Assembly (NCBI RefSeq): GCF_028613635.1
Contig: NZ_JAQRMY010000001.1
Span: forward strand, 1,566,052 to 1,630,051
Origin: Devosia sp. ZB163
GTDB taxonomy: Bacteria > Pseudomonadota > Alphaproteobacteria > Rhizobiales > Devosiaceae
Length of the DNA stretch: 64,000 nt
Direction: 5' to 3'
Part shown: in pieces, positions 10,385 to 20,031 of the stretch
How positions within the stretch are numbered: the first letter of the stretch is position 1
How the letters are laid out: the number at the start of each line of letters is the position of its first letter
Notes under the pieces: generated by a model
The model's database searches: none
What the model was told of the DNA's origin: nothing
The model's input: only the letters and a program-made list of their open reading frames with translations
Program-made: the position numbers and the translations under genes

Positions 10385-10773
10385 AGCCCGAGCAGGCCGC
10401 GGCGTCCCCACAACACGAAGGCAGAGAGGGCGAGCAACAGCAGGTTGGCGCCCAGCGTCTGCCCGGTTTCCCCGCGCTTGCCGTGATAGCCGATGGCGAT
10501 GATCTGCAGCACGACCGAGCCGAGCGCCGCCAGCGGTGTCAGGAAGGTTAGGATGCCTGTCGCCATCGGCAGGATCAGGCCGAGGCCAGCCGCCGAGTCG
10601 ACACCGCCGATGAAGCGCACGAAGCCGGGCTGCACGTCGCCCGGCCATTTCATCATGCCGGCGAGCTTGGGGATAGGCTGCGTGCTCTTCATCACGCCCG
10701 CCATCAGGTACATGGCGCCGGCGGCGACCTGTGCCGCCCAGAGCCAGAAATCGAGAGAGGTCAGGAAGTCCAT
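10381..10773 (-). CDS. DoxX-family membrane protein
   Basis: This 130-aa protein has four predicted membrane helices and DoxX-like sequence (GAMYLMAGVMKS near 18-29). DoxX relatives act in quinone-linked or thiol redox systems, but no specific role can be read here. The ATG at 10773 follows GGACG. It is divergent from the LysR gene at 10898, so the regulator may control it. Confidence 0.85.
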   Translation of the reverse strand: MDFLTSLDFWLWAAQVAAGAMYLMAGVMKSTQPIPKLAGMMKWPGDVQPGFVRFIGGVDSAAGLGLILPMATGILTFLTPLAALGSVVLQIIAIGYHGKRGETGQTLGANLLLLALSAFVLWGRRGLLGL

Positions 10774-10897
10774 CTTTCGCGTCCATTGATTGTGGAGCGG
10801 ATGATCCGCTCGCGTTCGGGCGAAGATGACGGATACCGTTTGATGCAACAATCGGGATAGTGATGGAGACATCGTGCAGGATCATGCATAATAGGCC

Positions 10898-11761
10898 ATG
10901 GTTCTCAACGGCATCGATGTGTTCGTTCGGGTGGTGCAGGCCGGCAGCTTCGCCGCGGCGGCCCGCGACCTCGGCATGCCCACCACAACGGTTTCGGCCA
11001 GGATCGCGAGGCTCGAGGAGCGGCTGGGCGTCACGCTGATCCAGCGCTCCACCCGTCGCATGCATGTGACCGAGGCCGGGCAGGCCTATTTCGGCCATTG
11101 CGTCGAGGCGCTGAACGCGCTGGAGGCCGGTGAGAGCCAGCTTGCTGCCGCCGGCTCCGAACCGTCGGGTCTTCTCCGCATCACGGCCCCATCCGATATT
11201 GCTGGCACGGTCCTGCCTGCGCTCTGCGAGCGCTTCCTCGAGCACTATCCGCGAGCCGACATTGACCTCGTCGTCACCAACCGGCAGGTGGACCTGATCG
11301 GGGAGGGGGTGGACCTCGCGGTCCGCGCCGGGCCGATGCGGGACTCGACCATGCTCAGCCGGAAGTTCGTGTCGGGCAGCCTCGGGCTATGGGCGAGCAG
11401 CGATTACCTCGGGCGCCACGGCATGCCGGCCAGCCTCGAAGACCTGGCGCGGCACCAGATCATCCGCTTCTCGCGCATGCCTGAGAGCTTTCGGTTGGTC
11501 GCGGGCGGGCACAGCTACACCCTTCCCGAGCGCAGCCGCATCAGCGCCGACGACTTGCAGACGATCCGCGCCTTCGTGCAGCGGGGCGCGGGGATCGGGT
11601 TGCTGCCCGATTTCAACGCGGTGACGCCGGACGCGCCCCTGGTGCGTGTGCTGCCCCAGTTCGGCACCGAGCCGGCCCCGGTATTCTTCGTCTATCCGGC
11701 GCAGCGGTTCCTGACGCTGAACGTGCGGGCCTTCATGGACCTTGCGCGGGAGCCGGCCTGA
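10898..11761 (+). CDS. LysR-family transcriptional regulator
   Basis: This 287-aa regulator has an N-terminal winged helix-turn-helix (residues 3-60, including FAAAARDLGMPTTTVSARI). A type-2 periplasmic-binding-like effector domain spans about 90-285. It belongs to the subgroup whose members usually autoregulate and act on the divergent gene, here DoxX. The shared 124-bp spacer contains CATAAT-like -10 hexamers and an imperfect dyad around GTGCAGGATCATGCAT. The effector is unknown. Confidence 0.93.
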   Translation: MVLNGIDVFVRVVQAGSFAAAARDLGMPTTTVSARIARLEERLGVTLIQRSTRRMHVTEAGQAYFGHCVEALNALEAGESQLAAAGSEPSGLLRITAPSDIAGTVLPALCERFLEHYPRADIDLVVTNRQVDLIGEGVDLAVRAGPMRDSTMLSRKFVSGSLGLWASSDYLGRHGMPASLEDLARHQIIRFSRMPESFRLVAGGHSYTLPERSRISADDLQTIRAFVQRGAGIGLLPDFNAVTPDAPLVRVLPQFGTEPAPVFFVYPAQRFLTLNVRAFMDLAREPA

Positions 11762-11891
11762 GGCGCCGGAGTTACCGCCGACCTTCGAGATGGCGTCACC
11801 TTTGGGTTCTAGCCTTATCAGGCCGCGCGCTTCCTCATGTGATAATGGAAGGGGCGGGCGCCGGGCCCGGAGCAGCGGCAGGAGGTGGATG

Positions 11892-12593
11892 ATGAGCAGA
11901 ATTCCGCATCATACCGAGCGGCATGCGATGGAGCGCATCGGCTGGCTGCGTGCGGCAGTGCTCGGCGCCAATGACGGGATCGTCTCGACCTCAAGTCTCA
12001 TCGTCGGCATCGCCGCAGCGAATGCGGGACACACCGCGATCCTCTCGGCCGGCGTTGCCGGGCTCGTCGCTGGGTCCCTGTCGATGGCCGCCGGCGAGTA
12101 TGTTTCAGTGAGTTCGCAGGCCGACACCGAGCAGGCGGACCTCGAGCGCGAGCGTCGCGAGTTGGCCGATCAGCCGGGGGCCGAGCTCGAGGAACTCACC
12201 GATATCTATGTCAGGCGCGGCCTAAGCCCCGGTCTTGCCCGGCAAGTGGCGGTGGAACTGATGGCCGGCGATGCGCTGGCCGCCCACAGCCGCGATGAAC
12301 TGGGGATCGTCGAGCACCTGGCGGCCAATCCCCTGCAGGCGGCCGTCACTTCCGCCATCACCTTCGCGGTGGGAGCCGCGGTGCCGCTGCTGACCGTGCT
12401 GCTGACGCCGCCTTCGGCCCTGCTGCCGACCACGATGGTGGTCACACTCGTCGCGCTTGCCGTGCTGGGGGCGCTCGGCGGCTGGACCGGCGGAGCCGGC
12501 ATGGTGAAGCCGGCGCTTCGCGTGCTGCTCTGGGGCGCCATCGCCATGGCCGTCACCTTTGGCGTCGGCCTGCTGTTCGGGCAGGTCGTCTAG
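11892..12593 (+). CDS. VIT/CCC1-family divalent-metal transporter
   Basis: This 233-aa membrane protein begins its fold with [19 protein letters not shown], the VIT1/CCC1 signature. These proteins export Fe2+ or Mn2+ to limit toxicity. A cytoplasmic, acidic, Glu-rich segment (about 75-145) corresponds to the metal-binding domain, followed by three more helices. ATG 11892 is preferred because AGGAGG lies 6 nt upstream. The stop overlaps that of the convergent glyS by 4 nt. Confidence 0.9.
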   Translation: MSRIPHHTERHAMERIGWLRAAVLGANDGIVSTSSLIVGIAAANAGHTAILSAGVAGLVAGSLSMAAGEYVSVSSQADTEQADLERERRELADQPGAELEELTDIYVRRGLSPGLARQVAVELMAGDALAAHSRDELGIVEHLAANPLQAAVTSAITFAVGAAVPLLTVLLTPPSALLPTTMVVTLVALAVLGALGGWTGGAGMVKPALRVLLWGAIAMAVTFGVGLLFGQVV

Positions 12594-14614
12594 CCCGCGA
12601 CCTTCGAGAAGTCCGCCACGAGCCGCATCGTGTCGCGGAGCTTGGCGAGGAGGTTGAGCCGGTTGGCGCGGACGGCGGCGTCCGGATCGTTGACCAGCAC
12701 CGCCTCGAAGAAGCGGTCGACCGGCTGGCGCAGCGTCGCGAGGGCGGTGATCGCGCCGGGATAGTCGTTGGCGGCGACCTTGGCTGCCACAGCCGCATCG
12801 GCCTTCATGATGGCATCGGCGAGCCCGATTTCCTCATCGAGCTTGAGCTGCTCCTCGACGACGGGCTCGTTGTAGCTGCGCTTGTCCTTCTTTTCCTCGA
12901 TCGAGAGGATGTTGGCGGCGCGGCGATAGCCGGCGAGGAGGTTCTTGCCGTCCTCGGAATCGAGCAGCTTGCTCAGCGCATCCACCCGGCGGGTGATCTC
13001 GAGGATGTCGTTGCTGTCCTTGCCGATGACTGCATCGACGAGGTCGTGACGGGCCCCGGCATCGCGCAGCGACACCTTCAGGCGATCGTGGAAGAAGCTG
13101 AGCAGATCCGGTTCGACCGTGAGCGGGAAGGTGAGCTCGTTGTCAGTGACGATGCGGATGACACCCAGCGCGGCGCGGCGCAGCGCGAACGGATCGCGCG
13201 AGCCGGTGGGCTTTTCGTCGATGGCCCAGAAGCCGGTGAGCACGTCGAGCTTGTCGGCGAGCGCCACGGAGATGGCGACCGGCTCGCCGGGAACGAGGTC
13301 GGTGGGGCCGAGCGGCTTGTAGTGGTCGGAGACGGCGTTGGCGATGGCCGCCGGCTCACCCTGCGCCAGGGCATAGTAGCGGCCCATGACGCCCTGCAGT
13401 TCGGGGAACTCGCCGACCATGCCGGTGACGAGGTCGGCCTTGGCGAGCATCGCAGCGCGCTTGGCCTGCCCAGCGTCTGCGCCGACCTTGGGCGCGATCT
13501 CGCCGCTGAGCTTCACCAGGCGCTCGACGCGCTGGAACTGCGTGCCGAGCTTGGCGTGGAAGATGCTTTCCTCGAGCTTGGGCAGGCCATGCTCGAGCGG
13601 CAGGGCGAGGTCGGTGTTGTAGAAGAAGCGCGCGTCGCTCAGGCGTGCGCGGATGACGCGCTCGTTGCCGGCGACGATCGCCTTGCCGCCGTCCTCGGCG
13701 ATCTGGTTCGAGATGATGATGAAGTTGGGCGCGAGCTTGCCCGACGCGTCGCGCAGGCAGAAGCATTTCTGGTTGGCGCGGATGGTCGCGATGATCACTT
13801 CCTCGGGCACTTCGAGGAAGGCCGGGTCGAACGACCCCATCATCACCACCGGCCACTCGACGAGGCCCGCGACTTCCTCGAGCAGGCCCTCGTCATGGAT
13901 GACGCTGAGGCCCTGCGCGAAGGCGAGGTTGTCGGCGTCCGCCTTGATGATCTCCTTGCGGCGATCGATGTCGAGGACGACCTTGGCCTTCTCGAGCGCC
14001 TGGACGTAATCGTCGAACCGCTTCACGCGGATCGCCTCGGGCGCGAGGAAGCGGTGGCCATAGGTGGTCTGGCCGGAGGCGACCGTGTTGGACTTGAACG
14101 GGATGACGACCGGCTCGTCGTTGTCGGTGCCGAAGGTGGCGGTGATGGCGCGCAGCGGCCGCACCCAGGTCAGCCCGCCATTGCCCCACTGCATGGATTT
14201 CGGCCACTCGAAGCCGGTGATCACCTTGGGCAGGAGCGTTGCGAGGATCTCGGTCGCCTCGGCGCCCTTGCGCTCGATATGGGCGACGTAGAACTCGCCC
14301 TTCTTGGGGTCGCTCTCGACCTTGGCCTGGTCGATGGAGGCGAGCCCGGCCGCCTTGAGGAAGCCGTCGATCGCCTGCTGCGGCGAGCCGACGCGCGGGC
14401 CCTTCTTCTCCTCGCGCGTATCGGGCGAGCGGGCCGGCAGGCCGGTCACCGTCAGGGCGAGGCGGCGCGGCGTCACGAACGCCTTGGCGCCCTCGTAGAC
14501 GAGGCCCGCATCGACCAGCGCATTGGTGACGGCCTTCTTCAGATCCTCGGCTGCCTTGCGCTGCATGCGCGCAGGGATTTCTTCCGAGAACAGTTCGACG
14601 AGAAGTTCGGGCAT
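12590..14614 (-). CDS. glyS: Glycyl-tRNA synthetase beta subunit
   Basis: This 674-aa protein is the tRNA-binding subunit of the bacterial alpha2beta2 glycyl-tRNA synthetase. It starts [18 protein letters not shown], the family hallmark, and ends with a DALR-like anticodon-binding domain. The upstream open frame is ignored because homologues begin at this Met. The partner glyQ is 18 kb away on the other strand (32682-33605). In most relatives the two genes are adjacent. Confidence 0.97.
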   Translation of the reverse strand: MPELLVELFSEEIPARMQRKAAEDLKKAVTNALVDAGLVYEGAKAFVTPRRLALTVTGLPARSPDTREEKKGPRVGSPQQAIDGFLKAAGLASIDQAKVESDPKKGEFYVAHIERKGAEATEILATLLPKVITGFEWPKSMQWGNGGLTWVRPLRAITATFGTDNDEPVVIPFKSNTVASGQTTYGHRFLAPEAIRVKRFDDYVQALEKAKVVLDIDRRKEIIKADADNLAFAQGLSVIHDEGLLEEVAGLVEWPVVMMGSFDPAFLEVPEEVIIATIRANQKCFCLRDASGKLAPNFIIISNQIAEDGGKAIVAGNERVIRARLSDARFFYNTDLALPLEHGLPKLEESIFHAKLGTQFQRVERLVKLSGEIAPKVGADAGQAKRAAMLAKADLVTGMVGEFPELQGVMGRYYALAQGEPAAIANAVSDHYKPLGPTDLVPGEPVAISVALADKLDVLTGFWAIDEKPTGSRDPFALRRAALGVIRIVTDNELTFPLTVEPDLLSFFHDRLKVSLRDAGARHDLVDAVIGKDSNDILEITRRVDALSKLLDSEDGKNLLAGYRRAANILSIEEKKDKRSYNEPVVEEQLKLDEEIGLADAIMKADAAVAAKVAANDYPGAITALATLRQPVDRFFEAVLVNDPDAAVRANRLNLLAKLRDTMRLVADFSKVAG

Positions 14615-14845
14615 TTGGGAAACCGGCGTTGAGAGCGCGGGAGGACTAGCAAAGGGCAGGGGGGATTGTCCATTGCGACGGCCACTTTGGGGACGATGAG
14701 AAGCGAAACGTCGCCCTGCGGTCGCGCTTGAACTCCAACTTAAGACTAAACTTCCAAGAATATTGCACGACCTTGATTGTCCTGCCCGAATTTGGTCCGA
14801 CTCCATAGGCAAGCGCCTCGGGATCAGCGAACGCAGAAAGCGCCC

Positions 14846-16246
14846 ATGTCCGCCGCCCTGAAAATCTACGCCCTGTTCATCGGCTCGGCCCTGTTGATGT
14901 TCGGAGGAGGGTTGCAGGGCCTGCTAATGTCGGTGCGTGGCGCCGAGGAGGGTTTTTCCCTGACGGCGCTGGGCCTTATCGGCACCGGCTGGTCCGTCGG
15001 TTTCGTCGCCGGCTCCATCACTGTGCCGATGCTGGTGAAACGCGTCGGCCACATCCGCGCCTACTCGATCATGGCGGCGATCGGCACCGTGACGATCCTG
15101 CTCAACCTGCTGTGGATCCAGGATATCGGCTGGATCGTGCTGCGCGCCTTCTCCGGCTTCTGCTTCGCCGGCGCGGCGATGATCGTCGAGAGCTGGCTCA
15201 ACGAGGTGGCGGACAATCGCAGCCGCGGCACCATCTTTTCCGTCTATACCACCATCAACATGGCCGCCTCGACCGTCGGTCAGCTCGCCATGGCAGTGAC
15301 CGGCACCTACGGCCACATCCCGTTCGTGGTCGGAGCCATCGCCTTCATCTGCGCCGTGCTGCCGACTGCGCTGACCTCCACGCCCCAACCGCGTCCAATC
15401 TCGTCGGCCCGGCTCGACGTGGTACTGCTCTACAAGACTTCGCCGCTCGCGGTGATCGCTGCCTTCGCCTGCGGCATGGCCAACGGCACGTTCGGCACGC
15501 TCGCGCCGGTCTACGGGTTCGAGCAGAAGCTCGACGCGTCGACGCTCGCCTATCTGTTCGCCGTCACCGCCGTCGTCGGTGCGGTGGCGCAGACGCCCTT
15601 CGGCCGGCTGTCCGACCGGATCGACCGACGGATGGTGATCGTCGGTCTCAGCGGCTTTTCCGCGCTCATCGGGCTGATCACGGTGTTGCTCAACCCGAGC
15701 AGCGGGGTGCTGATGTTCATCCTGTTCGGGCTCTACGGCTTCGGCGCCTACCCGCTCTATGCCATCGCCGTCGCCCACGCGAACGACTTCGCCAAGGAGG
15801 GCGAGTTCGGCCGCGTCGCCGGCGGCATGCTGCTGATCCTCGGTATCGGCCTCGCCATCGGCCCGATACTCGCCAGCTGGGTGATGAACGTCATCGCCCC
15901 CGTCGGGCTCTTCATCGTCACGGCGACTTTCCACGGCGCGCTGGCGGTGACGGCCTTCCTGCGCATGAAGGTGAGGCCGGTGCGCGATGCCACGGGTCGC
16001 GTCCGCTTCCGCGCCATGAACGCCGAAAAGCCGATATCGCCCGGCACCGTGACGCTCGATCCGCGTGCCGACGAGAACCAGGACAACATCCCGCGCACGC
16101 CACCCGCCAAGGCCCCGCCCGCTCCCGAAGGCGAGGCCGAGATCCTGGTCCCCGATCCAATCGAGCCGGTAGTACTTGTGCCAGAGCACCCCAAGCCCGA
16201 TGCTCCCGGCGATACCGACAAGTCGGACAAGCCCCGGCCGGAGTAA
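14846..16246 (+). CDS. MFS transporter (YcaD-like)
   Basis: This 466-aa protein has twelve predicted transmembrane helices and major-facilitator sequence. The loop 2-3 and 8-9 motifs are visible, the latter as [12 protein letters not shown] Pro-rich hydrophilic tail of about 75 residues is probably cytoplasmic. It resembles the YcaD branch, whose substrate is unknown. I chose ATG 14846, since the longer frame begins inside the glyS promoter region. moaB starts 4 nt after its stop, so they are co-transcribed. Confidence 0.88.
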   Translation: MSAALKIYALFIGSALLMFGGGLQGLLMSVRGAEEGFSLTALGLIGTGWSVGFVAGSITVPMLVKRVGHIRAYSIMAAIGTVTILLNLLWIQDIGWIVLRAFSGFCFAGAAMIVESWLNEVADNRSRGTIFSVYTTINMAASTVGQLAMAVTGTYGHIPFVVGAIAFICAVLPTALTSTPQPRPISSARLDVVLLYKTSPLAVIAAFACGMANGTFGTLAPVYGFEQKLDASTLAYLFAVTAVVGAVAQTPFGRLSDRIDRRMVIVGLSGFSALIGLITVLLNPSSGVLMFILFGLYGFGAYPLYAIAVAHANDFAKEGEFGRVAGGMLLILGIGLAIGPILASWVMNVIAPVGLFIVTATFHGALAVTAFLRMKVRPVRDATGRVRFRAMNAEKPISPGTVTLDPRADENQDNIPRTPPAKAPPAPEGEAEILVPDPIEPVVLVPEHPKPDAPGDTDKSDKPRPE

Positions 16247-16250
16247 GAAT

Positions 16251-16787
16251 ATGTTCAAGTCCGAACTGGACCTTGCGAGGACCTTCACCCCGCTCTCGAT
16301 CGCGGTGCTGGCCGTGTCCGACACGCGCACGCTTGAGACCGATACGGGTGGCGCGCTGCTGAAGTCGCTGATGGAAGCCGACGGGCACAACTGCTTCGAG
16401 CGCGCCGTCGTGCGCGACGATATCCACCAGATCCGCGCCAAGGTGATGGAATGGGTGGTGAACCCCGGGGTCGATGCCATCATCACCACCGGCGGCACCG
16501 GCTTTTCGGGCCGCGACGTGACGCCGGAGGCGCTCGAGCCGTTGTTCCAGAAGCGGATGGAAGGATTCTCGGTGCTGTTTCACCAGTATTCCTCGACCAC
16601 CGTCGGGACCTCGACGCTGCAGTCGCGGGCGACCGGCGGCCTGATCGGCGAGACCTTCGTCTTCGTGCTACCCGGTTCGCGCGGCGCCTGCCGCGACGCC
16701 TGGGAGGGCATCCTCCGCGCCCAGCTCGACAACCGGCACAAGCCCTGCAACTTCGTGGAACTGATGCCGCGCCTCAGCGAGCGGTAG
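16251..16787 (+). CDS. moaB: Molybdopterin adenylyltransferase-type protein MoaB
   Basis: This 178-aa protein has the MoaB/MogA fold. TTGGTGFSGRDVTPEA (about 80-95) is the molybdopterin-binding loop, followed by the conserved LPGSRGA segment. The family adenylylates molybdopterin on the way to molybdenum cofactor. It lies 4 nt downstream of the MFS gene. Confidence 0.93.
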   Translation: MFKSELDLARTFTPLSIAVLAVSDTRTLETDTGGALLKSLMEADGHNCFERAVVRDDIHQIRAKVMEWVVNPGVDAIITTGGTGFSGRDVTPEALEPLFQKRMEGFSVLFHQYSSTTVGTSTLQSRATGGLIGETFVFVLPGSRGACRDAWEGILRAQLDNRHKPCNFVELMPRLSER

Positions 16788-16793
16788 CAGCTC

Positions 16794-16818
16794 GGAACGG
16801 ACACGGTGGCCCGACGTT
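16794..16818 (+). promoter_or_regulatory. Candidate EcfG (general stress sigma) promoter
   Basis: GGAAC-N16-CGTT matches the alphaproteobacterial sigma-EcfG consensus. The expected transcription start (about 16824) would give a leader of roughly 17 nt carrying GAGGAG before ATG 16841. Confidence 0.5.
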
Positions 16819-16840
16819 CTCCCCCGCGAGGAGAATGCCA

Positions 16841-16990
16841 ATGATCCGCAAGCTCAAGTCCGGCGAGTTCAGGCTCTACTCGAGGAAGACCGACCCCAGG
16901 ACCGGCAAGCGCCGCAACCTCGGGACCTTCGATACGCGCGAGGCGGCCGAAGAGCACGAGCGCGAAGTGCAGTACTTCAAGCAGCACTGA
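16841..16990 (+). CDS. Small conserved basic protein (49 aa)
   Basis: This protein begins MIRKLKSGEFRLYSRK and continues with a GKRRNLGTF segment and an acidic helix. Similar short proteins of unknown function are, to my recollection, common in Hyphomicrobiales. I chose the second ATG because GAGGAG (16828-16833) is 7 nt upstream of it. An EcfG-type promoter lies immediately upstream, suggesting induction in general stress. The Lys/Arg-rich body could bind nucleic acid, but that is speculation. Confidence 0.72.
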   Translation: MIRKLKSGEFRLYSRKTDPRTGKRRNLGTFDTREAAEEHEREVQYFKQH

Positions 16991-17020
16991 CAAGCTGCTG
17001 TTCCGGCGCTATCCTGAGCC

Positions 17021-17206
17021 ATGGCCAAGGACGAGAAGATTACCGTCAAGCTCACGCGCAAGGAAACCGCGCCGCGCAATGTTGCGGCCCGCGCGCTACG
17101 TGAAGGCCAGTTTCAGCCCAAGGTCGAAGAGGACCCAAAGGGCTACAAGCGGCACACTCGGCACAAGCGTGACCCGATCCTCGATGAGGATCACGACGAG
17201 CCTTAA
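17021..17206 (+). CDS. ArfA-like small protein (candidate ribosome rescue factor)
   Basis: This 61-aa basic protein has the pattern N-x4-A-L-x4-F-x3-V-E-x3-K-G (residues 19-41). It lines up without gaps with the core of E. coli ArfA (NAIEALLHDPLF then RQRVEKNKKG). ArfA recruits RF2 to ribosomes stalled on non-stop mRNA. The tail is Lys/Arg/His-rich, as in ArfA, then acidic. The match is by eye. The role is inferred, and an unrelated basic peptide remains possible. It lies 30 bp downstream of the 49-aa gene and may share its EcfG-type promoter. Confidence 0.6.
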   Translation: MAKDEKITVKLTRKETAPRNVAARALREGQFQPKVEEDPKGYKRHTRHKRDPILDEDHDEP

Positions 17207-17381
17207 CTGAAATCAAGTTATGATGCGGCGTTGACTGATATTTGGTTCATTTCGAACATCAGGGACGCACCGGAACTCCCTCCAGAAACACGTTCATTTC
17301 CGGTTCAGCCAGCGCAATTCAGTTGAAGGCCCAGTTCCGCGGTGACAAGCTCCGCGGTGACCCGGCACTGCGGAGGGCTCC

Positions 17382-17939
17382 ATGACCGGCCTGATTATTC
17401 TCGCGATCCTCGTCGCGGTCGTTGGCTATGCGATATTCGTATACAACGACCTCGTCTCCAAGCGGCAGCTGAAGGAAGAGGGCTGGTCGGGCATCGATGT
17501 GCAGCTCAAGCGCCGCAACGACCTCATCCCCAACCTGATGGAGACGGTGAAGGGCTACATGAGCCACGAGCGCGAGACGCTCGAAGCCGTCACCCAGGCC
17601 CGCGCCGCCGCGACCGCCGGCGCCAATGCCAGCCCCGCCGAGCGCAGCGCGCTCGAGGGTGCGCTGTCGGGCGCGCTGGGCAAGCTGATCGCCATCGCCG
17701 AGTCCTATCCCGAGCTCAAGGCGAACACGACTTTCCTCGAGTTCCAGGAAGCGCTTCAGGGCGTCGAAGAAGAAATCCAGATGGCCCGCCGCTACTACAA
17801 CGGCTCTGTCCGCAACCTGAACACGACCGTCGAGAGCTTCCCGTCCAACGTCGTCGCCAACGCGTTCAAGTTCGAGAAAGCCGAGTACTTCGAGCTCGAC
17901 AACGAGGCCGAACGCGCCGTGCCGCAGGTGAAGTTCTAG
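17382..17939 (+). CDS. LemA family protein
   Basis: This 185-aa protein has one N-terminal membrane helix (2-20) followed by the helical-bundle LemA domain. Motifs are WSGIDVQLKRRNDLIPNL and the YYNGSVRNLNTTVESFPSN block near the C-terminus. GGAGGG precedes ATG 17382. LemA genes commonly pair with a DUF2207 or TPM-domain gene, as here. The molecular function is unknown. Confidence 0.93.
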   Translation: MTGLIILAILVAVVGYAIFVYNDLVSKRQLKEEGWSGIDVQLKRRNDLIPNLMETVKGYMSHERETLEAVTQARAAATAGANASPAERSALEGALSGALGKLIAIAESYPELKANTTFLEFQEALQGVEEEIQMARRYYNGSVRNLNTTVESFPSNVVANAFKFEKAEYFELDNEAERAVPQVKF

Positions 17940-17962
17940 CTGCTGCGACGAGGGGCGCCAAA

Positions 17963-20017
17963 ATGCATAGAGACGGCCCCCTCCCATCCTCCCCCACAAG
18001 GGGGGAGGTGCCTGCCGGTGCATCTGGCTCGATCGCGCCCCAAACTCGACTCTTCACCTCCCCCCTTGTGGGGGAGGATGGGAGGGGGCCGTCCCTGTCG
18101 GCTCTGGCCGGCCGCCTTGGCGTTTTGCTGGCGCTGATCCTCACCCTGCTGTTCGCCCTCCCGGCCACCGCTCGCGAGGCCATAACCTCGTTCTCCTCCG
18201 CCGTGACGCTCCGCGCCGATGGCTCGGTAGATGTCATCGAGACGATCGTCGTACGGGCCGAGGGCTATGAGATCCGGCGCGGCATCTACCGCGACATCCC
18301 GCTCATCCTCATCAATCCCGACAATTCGCGGCTGCGCTCGACGCTCGACGTGCAGACAGTGACGCGCGACGGGCGCGAGGAGCAGTACAAGCTCGAGAAC
18401 ATCGGCGCCGGCTTCAAGCGCATCCGCATCGGCGACCCCGATGTGACCCTGAGCTACGGGCTCCACAAGTACACTATCCGCTACACCATGAGCCGCATGG
18501 CGCGGACCTTCGAGGACCATGACGAGTTGTTCTGGAACGCCACCGGCAACTACTGGAACTTCCCCATCGACGAAGCCGTGGCCTCCATCCGCCTGCCCGA
18601 AGGCGCGGTGATCGACAAGCTCGTCGGCTACACCGGCCGCCCCGGTTCGACCGAGCAGGCAGTGACGGTCACCCGCACCTCCGACAACACCGCCACGTTC
18701 CGCGCCACAAGGCCGCTCGCCTCCGGCGAAGGCCTTAGCGTCGCTGCGTCGTTCCAGAAGGGCATCCTCGCCGAGCCACAGGGCTGGGACCGGCTGGTCT
18801 GGTGGCTGAGCGATCACCGCGACGTCGTGGTGCCCGCCATCGCCGTGGGACTGGTGCTGCTCTACAACCTCCTCGCCTGGACCTCGGTGGGTCGCGATCC
18901 CAAGAAGGGGACGATCATCCCGCTCTTCCACCCGCCCAAGGGCTTTTCGCCTGCGCTGGCGGAGTATGTCGACGGCATGGGCTGGGACAAGAGCGGCTGG
19001 ACCGCCTTTACCGCCTCGATCTTCGACCTGGGCGTCAAGGGGCTGGTGAAGATCGACAATCCCGGCAAGACGCTGACCGTCACCGTCACCGGCCAGGAGC
19101 CGCCCGCCGATCTCGGCGCGGCCGAGCGCTTGCTCTTCAACTACCTGAAGTCGCAGCGCAGCGTAACGGTCAACACCACGACCGGGCCCAAGCTCAACGA
19201 GACGCGCGGCCAGTTCGTCGCCGCTATCGAGGGCGAGAACCGGCAGGTCTACTTCAACAACAACACCGGCTACATCGTCTTCGGCGTTGCCCTGTCGGCG
19301 CTTTTGCTGCTGGGCATGGTTATCTTCGACATGATCGATCCGCTGACGCTGGTCTTTGCCGCGATGGGCGCGATCTTCATCGGCGTGCTCGCCGGCATCC
19401 TGCGCGGCTTCTGGCAAAGCCCGGTGCTTGTGAAGATCATCGTCAGCGTCTGGGCCCTGATCTTCGGCGGCAACCTGCTCGGCGCCGCCGGGAGCCTGCT
19501 CACCGATTTGAGGCTGGACGGCCCGCTGATCGGCGCCGCCTCGATCATCTTCGTCAACGTCGTCTTCGCCGTGCTGATGCGCGCGCCCACGGTGCAGGGC
19601 CGCAAGGTCATGGACCAGCTCGATGGCTTCAAGATGTATATGGAGACGGCCGAGAAGAACCGGCTGAACATGGACAACGAGCCGCCGATGACGGTTGAGC
19701 GCTTCGAACGCATCCTGCCCTATGCCATTGCGTTGGGCGTCGAAAAGCCGTGGTCGAAGCACTTCGAAGCCGAACTCGCCCGCAACGCCGTAGCCGATGC
19801 GCGCGGTGGCACCTACCAGCCCGGCTTCTACTCAGGCCGGAACTGGTCGACCAGTTCCGGCGGGTTTGCCAACACGGTTTCCTCGGTCGCCACCGGCATG
19901 AGCGCCGCCATGGTCGCCGCCCAGCCCAGTTCGTCGTCGGGCTCCGGCTTTTCGAGCGGCGGTGGTGGCGGCGGCTCAGGTGGCGGTGGCGGCGGTGGTG
20001 GCGGAGGCGGCTGGTAG
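17963..20017 (+). CDS. DUF2207 membrane protein with repeat-derived N-terminus
   Basis: The gene encodes 684 aa from ATG 17963. That start has GAGGGG 7 nt upstream but lies just before an A-type palindrome (17972-18093), which is read in frame as about 40 extra residues. The recognisable protein starts at a signal sequence (about residues 52-70, cleaving near ATA-REA). It continues with a DUF2207 extracellular domain, a transmembrane helix near 290, a cytoplasmic stretch, further helices around 440-530, and a Gly-rich tail ending in W. GTG 18068 or TTG 18125 could be the true start. It pairs with LemA. Function is unknown. Confidence 0.82.
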   Translation: MHRDGPLPSSPTRGEVPAGASGSIAPQTRLFTSPLVGEDGRGPSLSALAGRLGVLLALILTLLFALPATAREAITSFSSAVTLRADGSVDVIETIVVRAEGYEIRRGIYRDIPLILINPDNSRLRSTLDVQTVTRDGREEQYKLENIGAGFKRIRIGDPDVTLSYGLHKYTIRYTMSRMARTFEDHDELFWNATGNYWNFPIDEAVASIRLPEGAVIDKLVGYTGRPGSTEQAVTVTRTSDNTATFRATRPLASGEGLSVAASFQKGILAEPQGWDRLVWWLSDHRDVVVPAIAVGLVLLYNLLAWTSVGRDPKKGTIIPLFHPPKGFSPALAEYVDGMGWDKSGWTAFTASIFDLGVKGLVKIDNPGKTLTVTVTGQEPPADLGAAERLLFNYLKSQRSVTVNTTTGPKLNETRGQFVAAIEGENRQVYFNNNTGYIVFGVALSALLLLGMVIFDMIDPLTLVFAAMGAIFIGVLAGILRGFWQSPVLVKIIVSVWALIFGGNLLGAAGSLLTDLRLDGPLIGAASIIFVNVVFAVLMRAPTVQGRKVMDQLDGFKMYMETAEKNRLNMDNEPPMTVERFERILPYAIALGVEKPWSKHFEAELARNAVADARGGTYQPGFYSGRNWSTSSGGFANTVSSVATGMSAAMVAAQPSSSSGSGFSSGGGGGGSGGGGGGGGGGGW
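17972..18093. repeat. A-type palindromic repeat overlapping the DUF2207 start
   Basis: A nearly perfect 36-bp inverted repeat spans arms 17972-18008 and 18058-18093, with outer ends GACGGCCCCCTCCC and its complement, around about 50 bp. It belongs to the same family as 59236-59357 and 61926-62048. Confidence 0.85.
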
Positions 20018-20031
20018 ACTGCCGCCGTCGA

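Noticed and set aside
17972..18093. CRISPR array
   Set aside because: The repeated units are single long inverted repeats scattered between genes, with no regular spacers and no cas genes.
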